From Geovibrio thiophilus (GTDB lineage Bacteria > Chrysiogenota > Deferribacteres > Deferribacterales > Geovibrionaceae): 64,000 bases of DNA. The stretch is taken from NCBI RefSeq assembly GCF_004087915.1, contig NZ_CP035108.1:620001-684000 (forward strand), given 5' to 3'. How positions within the stretch are numbered: position 1 is the first letter of the stretch; each line of letters starts with the position of its first letter. Both the position numbers and the translations under genes were made by a program. This document shows, one piece after another, positions 1 to 7,951 of this stretch. A model generated the notes under the pieces. That model searched no databases and had not been told where the DNA came from. It worked only from the letters and a program-made list of their open reading frames with translations.

Positions 1-1
1 C

Positions 2-1171
2 GAGCAGGGCGCAAAGGCACTGGGTATGGGGGGCGCATTCGCGGCTCAGGCTGACGATCCCACGGCGGTTTACTACAACCCCGCAGGCATTACCCAGCTT
101 GAAGGAACTCAGGTTTCTTTGGGATTCTCTCTTATTCAGCCTTCCACTGAATTTGAAGGTCAGTATTTCGGAGGTTCTGTTTCCGGTGAAACAGAAGACA
201 AGACTTTTGTCATCCCCAACCTTTATATAACAACAAAAATCAACGACAGGCTTTCATTCGGCTTCGGCTCCTTCATCAATTTCGGTCTCGGAATGGACTG
301 GAAAGACGACTGGGCGGGCGCTTATCTTGTAGGCGGAAGAAACGCTGAAATAGCCACATACACTTTTAACCCCGTTCTTGCATACAGAGTCACAAATGAT
401 CTCAGCCTCGCTGCCGGTCTTGTTTACCAGAGAATGGATGTGACTATAGAGTCTATGACCACCCCCGCTGCTCTTGCAAGCGGCATTCCTTCTTCCCCTC
501 TCAAGCTTGAAGGCGACAGCGACGCGTGGGGATGGAACGTCGCCGCTCATTATAAGCTCGGCAAAAACTGGCGTTTCGGTCTCAGTTACAGACCCGAAAT
601 GAAGCACGAAGTTGAAGGAACAAGTAAAACTGATTCTCCTCTTGCTGCCGTCTACGAAATCTCAGGAGACTTCAAAGCCGATATAACTCTGCCCGCGGTC
701 ACGTACGTTGCCGCTGCATGGTCAAACGGCAAATGGACTTTTGAATTTGACGGACAGTATACACAGTGGTCGTCATACGATGAGCTTAACCCCGAAGGTC
801 TCTCGGACATAGGCGTGAAGCCCAAAAACTGGGATGACGTGTGGGCACTCCGTTTCGGCGGTCAGTATAAGCTTAATGAAATGGTCGATCTCCGCGCGGG
901 CATAATCAGAGACTACAGTCCCATCCCCGATGAGTGGGTAGACCCTATGCTCCCCTCCGGTGACCGCTGGCTTTACACTGTGGGTGCGGGCTTTCATTTC
1001 GGCAAAAGCTTTGACCTTGATCTTGCCTACAACTATCTTGATGACGAAAACAGAAAGTTCGATAACGAAGCGGGCAATATCGTAAAAAATACTGACGCAA
1101 CCAGACTTACCGGTGAGTTCAAAAACACAGACGCGCACATATTCGCAGTCAACCTTACCTACAAGTTCTAA
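2..1171 (+). CDS. FadL/OmpP1/TodX-family outer-membrane protein (5' end missing)
   Basis: The reading frame is open from base 2, so the gene starts before the window and the ATG at 26 is internal. The first visible residues, EQGAKALGMGGAFAAQADDP, followed by TAVYYNPAG, are the plug segment typical of the FadL family, which forms 14-stranded barrels that pass long-chain fatty acids or other hydrophobic compounds through the outer membrane. The rest alternates aromatic and polar residues as expected for beta strands and ends in YKF, a C-terminal aromatic typical of outer-membrane barrels. The signal peptide is outside the window. The substrate cannot be read from the sequence. Confidence 0.9.
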   Translation, partial: EQGAKALGMGGAFAAQADDPTAVYYNPAGITQLEGTQVSLGFSLIQPSTEFEGQYFGGSVSGETEDKTFVIPNLYITTKINDRLSFGFGSFINFGLGMDWKDDWAGAYLVGGRNAEIATYTFNPVLAYRVTNDLSLAAGLVYQRMDVTIESMTTPAALASGIPSSPLKLEGDSDAWGWNVAAHYKLGKNWRFGLSYRPEMKHEVEGTSKTDSPLAAVYEISGDFKADITLPAVTYVAAAWSNGKWTFEFDGQYTQWSSYDELNPEGLSDIGVKPKNWDDVWALRFGGQYKLNEMVDLRAGIIRDYSPIPDEWVDPMLPSGDRWLYTVGAGFHFGKSFDLDLAYNYLDDENRKFDNEAGNIVKNTDATRLTGEFKNTDAHIFAVNLTYKF

Positions 1172-1180
1172 ATAATAAAC

Positions 1181-1209
1181 CTGAGGGAGCCCCGCGAGGG
1201 CTCTCTCAG
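1181..1209 (+). terminator. hairpin after the FadL-family gene
   Basis: CTGAGGGAGCCC and GGGCTCTCTCAG form a strong stem with a short loop ten bases after the stop codon. There is no T-run behind it, so termination may be incomplete or factor-dependent. The next 180 bases (1210-1390) show no gene. Confidence 0.45.
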
Positions 1210-1390
1210 ACTGATCAAAGACATTAGCAGGCTTGTTTATGTCTGTAAAATCCCCCTCAAGAGCTCCTTCTCCGGTTATGCTCATTTACATTATCTGTCC
1301 GCCTCTGTCAGGGATCGCACTGGAAGAGGGCAGCTGAACCGCCTGCTTTTTAATCAAGAGCTTTTTTATCTTCTTAATCCTAAATCAGGG

Positions 1391-1419
1391 TTGACTTATC
1401 CGTCTCTTCATAGCAGAAT
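1391..1419 (+). promoter_or_regulatory. sigma70-type promoter of the nrdD leader
   Basis: TTGACT (1391-1396), a 17-base spacer and CAGAAT (1414-1419) match the -35 and -10 consensus at 5/6 and 4/6 positions. The predicted start near 1426 falls exactly where the cobalamin riboswitch fold begins, which supports the call. Confidence 0.5.
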
Positions 1420-1425
1420 AACTCA

Positions 1426-1566
1426 TCGGGAATCAGGGAAGCGCGGTTAAAATCCGTCACTGCCCCCGCAACTGTGAGCCGGACGAAAGCTCCTTTTCTT
1501 TGCCACTGTCAGCCGTACGGGAAGGCGGAGCGATTAGGGTGACGGCGAGTCAGGATACCTGCCCCG
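1426..1566 (+). promoter_or_regulatory. cobalamin (adenosylcobalamin) riboswitch
   Basis: The conserved B12-box core is visible: GGTTAAAATCCGTCACTG, then CCCCGCAACTGTGAGC (1471 on), a GCCACTG segment (about 1502-1508) and the closing GTCAGGATACCTGCC (1549-1563). Order and spacing match the RFAM-type cobalamin aptamer. It sits between a promoter and nrdD, so B12 is expected to lower expression of the class III ribonucleotide reductase. This arrangement is known in bacteria that also own a B12-dependent class II reductase (NrdJ); that gene would lie outside this window. Confidence 0.93.
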
Positions 1567-1583
1567 TGGAATAAACTGCCCAT

Positions 1584-1685
1584 CGGAGGGATGGATGAGA
1601 TTATTACACGCCATTAATATTTCAGCGCATATAATCTTAACATGCTAAACGTCCTCCGGCTGGAACTGTGCTTATTTTCGGAGGA
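1584..1685 (+). promoter_or_regulatory. expression platform: Shine-Dalgarno sequestering switch
   Basis: The nrdD ribosome-binding site CGGAGGA (1679-1685) is complementary to TCCTCCG at 1652-1658, making a 7-bp hairpin that would hide it. A second CGGAGG copy at 1584-1589, just behind the aptamer, can pair with the same TCCTCCG and free the ribosome-binding site. The two pairings exclude each other, as expected for a translational riboswitch. Pairing is read directly; which state B12 favours is inference from known cobalamin riboswitches. Confidence 0.6.
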
Positions 1686-1693
1686 TTGATTAT

Positions 1694-3724
1694 ATGATTG
1701 AAAAAGTTATGAAACGTGACGGACGCTTTGTCCCCTTTGATCAGGAGCGCATAGCGAACGCCATCTTCAAGGCGGCGAAATCCGTCGGCGGAACGGACAG
1801 GAACAATGCCGCCGCCCTTTCCCTTATTGTAACCAGAAAGCTTACCGATGCCTGCGAACGCTACGGTTCCTGCTCCGTGGAGGAGATACAGGACTGCGTG
1901 GAAAAGGTGCTCATTGAACAGGGGCATGCCAAAACAGCCAAGGCATTTATAATATACAGGAAACAGCGTGCGGACATCCGCTCCATCACAGACAGCATGG
2001 AAGGGTTTGAATCCATAGTGGAGACATACCTCGGCGGAAGCGACTGGCGTGTCAACGAAAACAGCAATACAACCTACGCTCTGCAGGGGCTGAACAACTA
2101 TATTTCATCCACGGTAACCGCCAAATACTGGCTGAACAAAATTTACCCGCCCGAAGTACAGAAAGCACATACGGAAGGGGATTTCCACATACACGATCTC
2201 GGTCTGCTCGCCGTTTACTGCTGCGGCTGGGATCTGAAAGACCTTCTGATGAAGGGTTTCAGGGGGGTTGCGGGCAAGGTGGAAAGCAAGCCCGCCAAAC
2301 ATCTCCGCACAGCTCTGGGGCAGATAGCCAACTTCTTCTACACATTGCAGGGGGAAGCGGCGGGCGCTCAGGCGTTCGCCAACTTCGACACATACCTTGC
2401 GCCGTTCATAGCCTATGACAAGCTCTCTTATAAAGAGGTCAAGCAGGCTATGCAGGAGTTTGTTTTTAATCTCAATGTGCCTACACGTGTGGGCTTCCAG
2501 ACTCCGTTTACCAATCTCACCATGGATTTATACGTTCCCTCCACCCACAAAGACGAGGCGGTGATAATCGGCGGCGAAGTTACGGACAGAACCTACGGCG
2601 AGTTTCAGGAAGAGATGTTTCTCATCAACCGCGCGTTCATGGAAGTTATGATGGAAGGGGATGCGAAAGGACGTATTTTCACTTTCCCCATACCTACTTA
2701 CAATGTTTCAAAAGACTTTGACTGGGAACATCCCATAGTTGTTGAGCTGATGAAAATCACGGCGAAATACGGGATTCCCTATTTCGCCAACTTCGTAAAC
2801 AGCGACATGAGTCCCGAAGACGCACGCAGCATGTGCTGCCGTCTGCGTCTGGACAACAGGGAGCTCCGCAAACGGGGAGGGGGGCTCTTCGGCGCAAACC
2901 CCCTCACAGGCTCCATCGGGGTTGTCACAATAAATCTGCCGAGAATCGGCTATACCGCAGGCAGTGAGGAGGAGTTCTTCAATAAGCTCTCATCCCTCAT
3001 GGATCTCTCGCGGGACAGCCTTAGAATAAAACGTAAGTCTCTGGAGAAGCTGACGGAAAACGGGCTTTACCCGTACGCAAGGTTCTACCTTGAGGATATT
3101 CATGCCCGCTTCGGTCAGTTCTGGAAAAACCACTTCAACACCATAGGCATAATAGGCATGAACGAAGCCGCGCTGAACTTCATCGGCGTGGATATTATGA
3201 ATAAAGAAGGTCTGGAGTTTGCCGAAAAGATACTTAACTTCATGCGCGGCAAGCTGGCGCAGTTTCAGGAGGAGGACGATATGCTCTACAACCTTGAAGC
3301 TACGCCCGCCGAAGGAACCTCATACCGTCTTGCCAAACGTGACATCAAGGACTACCCTGAGATCATCACTTCCGGCTCCCTTGAGCGCCCCTACTACACC
3401 AACTCCACGCAGATTCCGGTGGAGAAGGCAAGGGATCTCTTCGCGGCGCTTGATCATCAGGACAGGCTCCAGCCGCTTTACACAGGCGGTACAGTGTTCC
3501 ACGTTTTCCTCGGTGAATCAGTGGATGAGCCGTCGGCAGTGGGCAAACTGCTGAAAGAAATAACATGCTGCTATAAAATACCTTATATAACAATAACTCC
3601 CACATTCTCCGTATGCCCGGTGCATGGCTATCTCAAGGGTAAGCATCCCGAATGCCCTCTCTGCGCGGAGGAGAAGAAAGCGGAAATTTTCAAAGAACTG
3701 GAAAAGCTCAAAGCCGAAGTTTAG
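1694..3724 (+). CDS. nrdD: anaerobic (class III) ribonucleoside-triphosphate reductase, catalytic part without glycyl-radical segment
   Basis: Makes deoxyribonucleotides from ribonucleoside triphosphates without oxygen. Residues 1-95 are an ATP-cone allosteric domain (VMKRDGRFVPFDQERI). The barrel carries the conserved class III cysteines C381-C382 (SMCCRLRLD) and the CGWDL segment. The zinc site C641-x2-H644-x9-C654-x2-C657 stands at the C terminus. A full-length NrdD continues from there into the RVxGY glycyl-radical loop, but here a TAG (3722-3724) ends the protein first; the loop is on the next ORF, in the same frame 13 codons later. The start has GGAGG nine bases upstream, inside the riboswitch platform. 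It forms one unit with the two following genes. Confidence 0.95.
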   Translation: MIEKVMKRDGRFVPFDQERIANAIFKAAKSVGGTDRNNAAALSLIVTRKLTDACERYGSCSVEEIQDCVEKVLIEQGHAKTAKAFIIYRKQRADIRSITDSMEGFESIVETYLGGSDWRVNENSNTTYALQGLNNYISSTVTAKYWLNKIYPPEVQKAHTEGDFHIHDLGLLAVYCCGWDLKDLLMKGFRGVAGKVESKPAKHLRTALGQIANFFYTLQGEAAGAQAFANFDTYLAPFIAYDKLSYKEVKQAMQEFVFNLNVPTRVGFQTPFTNLTMDLYVPSTHKDEAVIIGGEVTDRTYGEFQEEMFLINRAFMEVMMEGDAKGRIFTFPIPTYNVSKDFDWEHPIVVELMKITAKYGIPYFANFVNSDMSPEDARSMCCRLRLDNRELRKRGGGLFGANPLTGSIGVVTINLPRIGYTAGSEEEFFNKLSSLMDLSRDSLRIKRKSLEKLTENGLYPYARFYLEDIHARFGQFWKNHFNTIGIIGMNEAALNFIGVDIMNKEGLEFAEKILNFMRGKLAQFQEEDDMLYNLEATPAEGTSYRLAKRDIKDYPEIITSGSLERPYYTNSTQIPVEKARDLFAALDHQDRLQPLYTGGTVFHVFLGESVDEPSAVGKLLKEITCCYKIPYITITPTFSVCPVHGYLKGKHPECPLCAEEKKAEIFKELEKLKAEV

Positions 3725-3760
3725 GACTTGGGTAATATAAAAGCGCAAGGAGGCACTATA

Positions 3761-3931
3761 ATGGAAAAGGCTGAGAAAATCAGAGCACTGGAAAAAGAGC
3801 TGGCAGATGTAAAAGGCACAACTTGCGATGTTTACAGCAGGGTGGTCGGCTACCACAGTCCTACAAGCCACTGGAACGAAGGTAAAAAAGAGGAATTTAT
3901 AAACAGGGGGACTTTCAGAGTTTCCAAATGA
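3761..3931 (+). CDS. stand-alone glycyl-radical segment of class III ribonucleotide reductase (56 aa)
   Basis: This short ORF carries what is normally the extreme C terminus of NrdD: GTTCDVYSRVVGYHSP, with the radical glycine at residue 30 in RVVGY, followed by HWNEGKKEEF. It starts at ATG 3761 behind a near-perfect AAGGAGG (six bases upstream) and its TGA overlaps the ATG of nrdG (ATGA, 3928-3931), so it should be translated and coupled to nrdG. The first 18 residues are a charged helix that could dock on the catalytic subunit. It must act with the 676-residue protein in trans, much as YfiD replaces the damaged glycyl domain of pyruvate formate-lyase. The split is seen in the sequence; the trans complementation is inference. 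Confidence 0.88.
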   Translation: MEKAEKIRALEKELADVKGTTCDVYSRVVGYHSPTSHWNEGKKEEFINRGTFRVSK

Positions 3932-4617
3932 GTCACACAGACTTCTTTATTGCAGGCTTTACGCCCGTAAGTCTCATAGATTACCCGGGGGAGGTGGCGG
4001 CAACTGTCTTCACCCACGGCTGCAACCTCAGGTGCAGATACTGCCACAATCCCCTTCTGGTAACCGGCAGAAAAAGGGACAACAAGTCATCCGAGTTTTT
4101 TTCTTATATGGCTGTAAGAAATATAGGGGCTGTCGCCGTAACCGGCGGCGAGCCTCTTTTTTCAGATCATATCACTGATTTTGTCACTTTTCTCAAGAAT
4201 GACGGAATCAAAATCAAGCTGGACACCAACGGGTTTGCCCCGGCAAGGCTGATACCGCTTCTGGAAAAGAGGCTTATCGATTACGCCGCGGTGGATATAA
4301 AAGGCTTCTGCGCGGAGGACATAGAGTACATGACCCGCACTGCCCGCTCCACCGAGCCTTTTGTGAAAACCATCAGGGCTCTTAAGGAGAGCGGAATCCC
4401 CTTTGAGCTGCGTTATACCGCATGGAAGAAGCCGGACGAGGAATCCCTCTTCTGGCTGGCAGACTTCGCGCGGGATGTGCCTGTGGCTCTCCAGTTTCTT
4501 CAAAGATCAACGCCGCTGCTGGACAAGCGTTTCTCCCCGCCGATGAACAAGGCTGAGTTTTACTCGCTGAAGGCTCTGTTTGAATCATATTTCGGCAAGG
4601 TTGCCGTCAGGGAGTGA
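3928..4617 (+). CDS. nrdG: anaerobic ribonucleotide reductase activating protein, radical SAM
   Basis: Uses S-adenosylmethionine and a [4Fe-4S] cluster to place the glycyl radical on NrdD. The radical-SAM motif C32-x3-C36-x2-C39 (GCNLRCRYCHNP) and the GGEP motif near residue 72 are present. Its substrate glycine lies on the small ORF directly upstream, whose stop codon overlaps this start. At 229 residues it is longer than E. coli NrdG (about 154) and resembles the longer form found with NrdD of strict anaerobes. Confidence 0.93.
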   Translation: MSHTDFFIAGFTPVSLIDYPGEVAATVFTHGCNLRCRYCHNPLLVTGRKRDNKSSEFFSYMAVRNIGAVAVTGGEPLFSDHITDFVTFLKNDGIKIKLDTNGFAPARLIPLLEKRLIDYAAVDIKGFCAEDIEYMTRTARSTEPFVKTIRALKESGIPFELRYTAWKKPDEESLFWLADFARDVPVALQFLQRSTPLLDKRFSPPMNKAEFYSLKALFESYFGKVAVRE

Positions 4618-4689
4618 CAGTTTTTTATTGTCTGTAATTCTCAAAAAATGTAAGCTTCCGAAATTTAATTTGTTTTTTTGGGGGCTTAT

Positions 4690-4866
4690 ATGCTCGGTTT
4701 ATCAGGATGGGCGGTTCCGCTGGGATTTATTCTTATGCTTCTCAGCGCCGTGCTCTGCATTATCTACGGAATAATCAACTGGAATAAAGGCTACATGACC
4801 GATGAGGAATTTCTTCAGGAACAGGCATGGGCTGAGGAAGAAAGAAAAGTTGAGGAGACACTCTGA
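4690..4866 (+). CDS. small symporter accessory membrane protein (58 aa)
   Basis: One hydrophobic helix (about residues 5-29, GWAVPLGFILMLLSAVLCII) is followed by an acidic, Glu-rich cytoplasmic tail (TDEEFLQEQAWAEEERK). The ATG at 4690 is preceded by GGGGG; a TTG twelve bases upstream is possible but has no ribosome-binding site. The stop TGA overlaps the ATG of the symporter gene (TGATG). Small single-pass proteins of this kind are known partners of sodium:solute symporters, so a role in its assembly or stability is the likely job. Confidence 0.8.
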   Translation: MLGLSGWAVPLGFILMLLSAVLCIIYGIINWNKGYMTDEEFLQEQAWAEEERKVEETL

Positions 4867-6488
4867 TGGAAATGAGTCTTCCTCTTCTTACATTTGTCGT
4901 CATAATCTACCTTTCGATTGTCGGCTGGCTCACAGTTAAGGCATACAAAGGCACTGTCAGCACTGCTGATTACATGGTCGCCGGACGGCAGATCCACCCC
5001 TTTGTCATGGCAATGTCATACGGCGCAACGTTTATCTCGACATCGGCGATTGTCGGCTTCGGCGGCGCGGCGGCGGTTTTCGGCATGAGTCTTCTCTGGC
5101 TTACTGTTCTTACTATTTTCGTGGGCGTTTTTGTCGCCTTTGTCTTTTTCGGCAGACGCACAAGGGTCATGGGACTGAATCTCAATGCCCACACCTTCCC
5201 TGAGTTTATAGGTCTGCGCTTTCAGTCCCGCACGCTTCAGGGGCTCGCGGGGCTTCTAATATTTGTTGCCATGCCACTTTACGCCAGCGTGGTTCTCATG
5301 GGCGGAGCGAAGTTCATAGCGCAGATATTAAGCGTTAACTACAACGCGGCTCTCTTTTTCCTCACTGTCATAGTGGCTGTTTACGTTGTTATGGGCGGGC
5401 TTAAGGGTGTTATGTATACCGATGCCTTTCAGGGCTCGGTGATGTTTGCGGGGATGCTTATCCTCCTTTTTTTCACCTACTGGAAAATGGGCGGAGTAAT
5501 AGATGCTCATCAGAAGCTTACGGACATGGCGGACATAGCGGTGAGCATATTCGGCGCTCAGGGGCACACGGGCTGGACATCTTTCCCGACCCTCGGCTCG
5601 CCGTTCTGGGTGACGGTGGTCACCACCATGGTAATGGGTGTAGGGATCGGCGTTCTGGCACAGCCTCAGCTTATCGTCCGCTTCATGACAGTTAAAAGCA
5701 ACAGGGAGCTTAACCGTGCCGTGCTCATAGGCGGGGTGTTCGTTCTTGTGGCTGTGGGAGTGGCGTTCATAGTCGGCGCGCTCTCTAATGTGTATTTCTA
5801 TTATATGAATCCGGAAACAGCGGGGAAAATATCCCTCGTCGCCGCCAACAAAAATGTGGAGGAGATTATCCCTCTCTATATAAGCAAAGCCATGCCACAG
5901 TGGTTTACCGCGATATTCACCATAACCATGCTTTCAGCTGCAATGAGTACGCTGAGCTCTCAGTTTCATGCAATGGGAACCTCCCTCGGCAGGGATATTT
6001 ATGAAAAATGGCTGAGAAAATCGGGAAATTCGGTGCTTATCACAAAAGCGGGCATAATCTTCACGATCATGCTCAGCTACTTCTTCGCGTGGGGGCTGCC
6101 TCTGTTCTTTGACGGCGGAACAGCGATAATCGCAAGGGGAACGGCCATCTTCTTCGGCATATGCGCCGCAGCCTTCCTGCCGCTGTATTTCGGAGCGATA
6201 TACTCAAGACGGATCACGAAGTTCGCAGCATTCACAGGCTTTACGGCGGGAACGATAATCAGCTTTTTCTGGCTTTTCTTCGTGCATGACAAGGTTTCAG
6301 GACCTATGATGATTTGCAAGGCGGTATTCGGCGTGAACTCTCTGGCGGAGGGCACTATCTGGGCGGCGGTTGACCCGCTTGTGATAGGTCTGCCCGTGTC
6401 GGCGCTGATTACGCTTGCCACAGCATTCGCAGGAAAACAGCTTCCGAAGGAACACGTGGAAAAGTGCTTTCACGGCATCGGGAAATAA
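4866..6488 (+). CDS. sodium:solute symporter (SSS/SLC5 family)
   Basis: A 540-residue protein with about 13 hydrophobic helices. The N-terminal part (DYMVAGRQIHPFVMAMSYGATFISTSAIVGFGG) matches the SSS fold, including the conserved serine/threonine-rich sodium site in the first core helices, and MGGLKGVMYTDAFQG (about residues 178-192) is the family signature. It is translationally coupled to the small accessory protein. The substrate is not determined by these motifs; organic acids or amino acids are typical. Confidence 0.9.
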   Translation: MEMSLPLLTFVVIIYLSIVGWLTVKAYKGTVSTADYMVAGRQIHPFVMAMSYGATFISTSAIVGFGGAAAVFGMSLLWLTVLTIFVGVFVAFVFFGRRTRVMGLNLNAHTFPEFIGLRFQSRTLQGLAGLLIFVAMPLYASVVLMGGAKFIAQILSVNYNAALFFLTVIVAVYVVMGGLKGVMYTDAFQGSVMFAGMLILLFFTYWKMGGVIDAHQKLTDMADIAVSIFGAQGHTGWTSFPTLGSPFWVTVVTTMVMGVGIGVLAQPQLIVRFMTVKSNRELNRAVLIGGVFVLVAVGVAFIVGALSNVYFYYMNPETAGKISLVAANKNVEEIIPLYISKAMPQWFTAIFTITMLSAAMSTLSSQFHAMGTSLGRDIYEKWLRKSGNSVLITKAGIIFTIMLSYFFAWGLPLFFDGGTAIIARGTAIFFGICAAAFLPLYFGAIYSRRITKFAAFTGFTAGTIISFFWLFFVHDKVSGPMMICKAVFGVNSLAEGTIWAAVDPLVIGLPVSALITLATAFAGKQLPKEHVEKCFHGIGK

Positions 6489-6559
6489 ATAAAGATAAGG
6501 GATTTATCTGTTGACAACGGATTAAGGAAATCATAATATTTCTTTCCCTATTATGCTAA

Positions 6560-6644
6560 GCCGTGGTGGTGGAATTGGTAGACACGCAGGTTTCAGGTAC
6601 CTGTGGGAGTTAATCCTGTGGGGGTTCGAGTCCCCCCCTCGGCA
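6560..6644 (+). tRNA. tRNA-Leu (anticodon CAG)
   Basis: An 85-base class II tRNA: D arm GGTGGAATTGGTAGACAC, anticodon stem CAGGT/ACCTG with loop TTCAGGT (anticodon CAG), a long variable arm GGGAGTTAATCCT and T arm GGGGGTTCGAGTCCCCC. CCA is not encoded (CTA follows the discriminator A). The acceptor stem GCCGTGG/CCTCGGC contains a U5-U68 mismatch where other leucine tRNAs have A-U. Confidence 0.93.
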
Positions 6645-6650
6645 CTACAG

Positions 6651-6690
6651 AAAATGGCTTCGGAGAAAAATCTCTGAAGCCATTTTTTCG
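6651..6690 (+). terminator. Rho-independent terminator of the tRNA-Leu gene
   Basis: ATGGCTTCGGAGA and TCTCTGAAGCCAT form a 13-bp stem with one mismatch and a short A-rich loop, followed by a run of six T. It starts seven bases after the tRNA. Confidence 0.85.
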
Positions 6691-6725
6691 TTAAATGACT
6701 GCATCTGACTACATCGATTCTTAAT

Positions 6726-7646
6726 TTAAAATAATCTTTTCCGGCGTTCCGTGAGCAGTTTTAAATATTTTTCCTTCATGCCTGCGGAAAGAAAGCTTTT
6801 CTCAATTGTCTTGCCCCAGCCCGCAGAAACAGATTCAAGTGATGACAGCGCTTTATCAATCACCTTCTCATTCAGACCAAGCCTTTCTTTCCCGTAATAA
6901 TCCGCAAGGTCGGCTTTGGTTATTCTGTTCTTTTTGGCATTAAGCGGCAATGCAAGCTCTTCTATGGGGTTGGGAACAGCAGCAGTTGTGTTGAGGAGAT
7001 CATAAACAGGTGAAAGCTGAACTTTACCGCCCTCATATATCAGAGAGAAGTTTTTCAGGTGCATATCCTCGTTTCCTGTGATAAACGAAAACAGGGTCAG
7101 CTTAAAAAGCTTCTCTTTTTCTATTTGCGGGAAAGTGCAGTATTTTTCTATTATTTTCGCCACCTGCTCCATGCTGGAGCGGTACTTGGTATCCCGTGTC
7201 GCTCCGGACAGCTGGGCAAAATCCTCAACAGACAGTTTCCTGTTTTTTCCCGCACGGTCAAAACGCTTAATTACATATGTGAGTGCGCCGTCTTTACCGT
7301 AAATCATGAAATGGAGCGGCACATCCAGTCCGTAAGATTTCGCAAGCCGCATTGTCAGGTCTTCATTTTCGGGCAGTTCAGGGTAATCGGCAGACTGCGG
7401 CTTTAGAATATACTGCCCGCCCCCGTTCGTAAGCTCAAAAACGCCTCCCTTGACATTCAGCCTTGCGGGCAGCTTCGGCTGAACGCCTTGGATAGACATC
7501 TTTTCAGACCTAGCCGCTGCCTCAATGCGGAGCTCGTCTTTCGTGTAAGGCAGTTCATGCAGTTCTTTCAGGCTACGGTTAATGATTTTCAAACCCGCTT
7601 CACTGTATCTGTAATTAGTCTCTTCATAGGTAACCGGGCACCTCAT
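6726..7646 (-). CDS. hipT: HipT-type serine/threonine kinase toxin (HipA core without N-terminal subdomain)
   Basis: HipA-family kinase of 306 residues that lacks the N-terminal subdomain of HipA; that part is the separate gene upstream. Visible elements are the glycine-rich loop S51-I-Q-G-V-Q-P-K-L, the ATP-contacting lysine region (YILK, K82), the catalytic loop GNEDMHLKNF (D194, N199) and the metal-binding SPVYDLL (D216). Start ATG overlaps the stop of hipS (ATGA at 7646-7643). In the characterised enteropathogenic E. coli HipBST, HipT phosphorylates tryptophanyl-tRNA synthetase; the target here is unknown. Ordinary HipA split by mutation is the alternative, but the clean overlaps favour a true tripartite system. 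Confidence 0.88.
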   Translation of the reverse strand: MRCPVTYEETNYRYSEAGLKIINRSLKELHELPYTKDELRIEAAARSEKMSIQGVQPKLPARLNVKGGVFELTNGGGQYILKPQSADYPELPENEDLTMRLAKSYGLDVPLHFMIYGKDGALTYVIKRFDRAGKNRKLSVEDFAQLSGATRDTKYRSSMEQVAKIIEKYCTFPQIEKEKLFKLTLFSFITGNEDMHLKNFSLIYEGGKVQLSPVYDLLNTTAAVPNPIEELALPLNAKKNRITKADLADYYGKERLGLNEKVIDKALSSLESVSAGWGKTIEKSFLSAGMKEKYLKLLTERRKRLF

Positions 7647-7951
7647 TCCGCCGCCTCTTTCACAGTGACAGAACCGACAAGATCAGCCCCCACAGCGATT
7701 AATTGTGAAAAAGAATCGTTGCGGTCGATCTTGAGCCTTCTCAGCAGTGATTCAAGCAGATAACCCTCCGGCAGAAGTCCGTCGAAAAAAGGCGGAAAAT
7801 CATCAAACTGATAGGGTTTGCCTGCTACAGGAAGTGTGAGTGAAACTGCTGTGCCGTCATAATCCGGAAGATATTGGAATTCGTACCCGCGTTCAGTCTC
7901 AGTGAGAAATCCGGCAGGTATCCCCTGTTGGTATACAAGCGCCTTACGCAT
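7643..7951 (-). CDS. hipS: HipS-type small protein (HipA N-terminal subdomain as separate antitoxin)
   Basis: 102 residues corresponding to the N-terminal subdomain 1 of HipA (MRKALVYQQGIPAGFLTETERGYEFQYLPDY, then PYQFDDFPPFFDGLLPEGYLLESLL). In HipA this part is fused to the kinase; here it is separate and overlaps hipB by eight bases and hipT by four. In the known HipBST system HipS is the protein that neutralises the kinase, while HipB strengthens this and binds DNA. Confidence 0.87.
   Translation of the reverse strand: MRKALVYQQGIPAGFLTETERGYEFQYLPDYDGTAVSLTLPVAGKPYQFDDFPPFFDGLLPEGYLLESLLRRLKIDRNDSFSQLIAVGADLVGSVTVKEAAE

Noticed and set aside
3722..3760. Stop-codon readthrough (TAG as pyrrolysine or suppressed) joining both nrdD parts
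   Set aside because: The second ORF has its own AAGGAGG and ATG at ideal spacing, which readthrough would not need, and nothing else in the window suggests TAG recoding.
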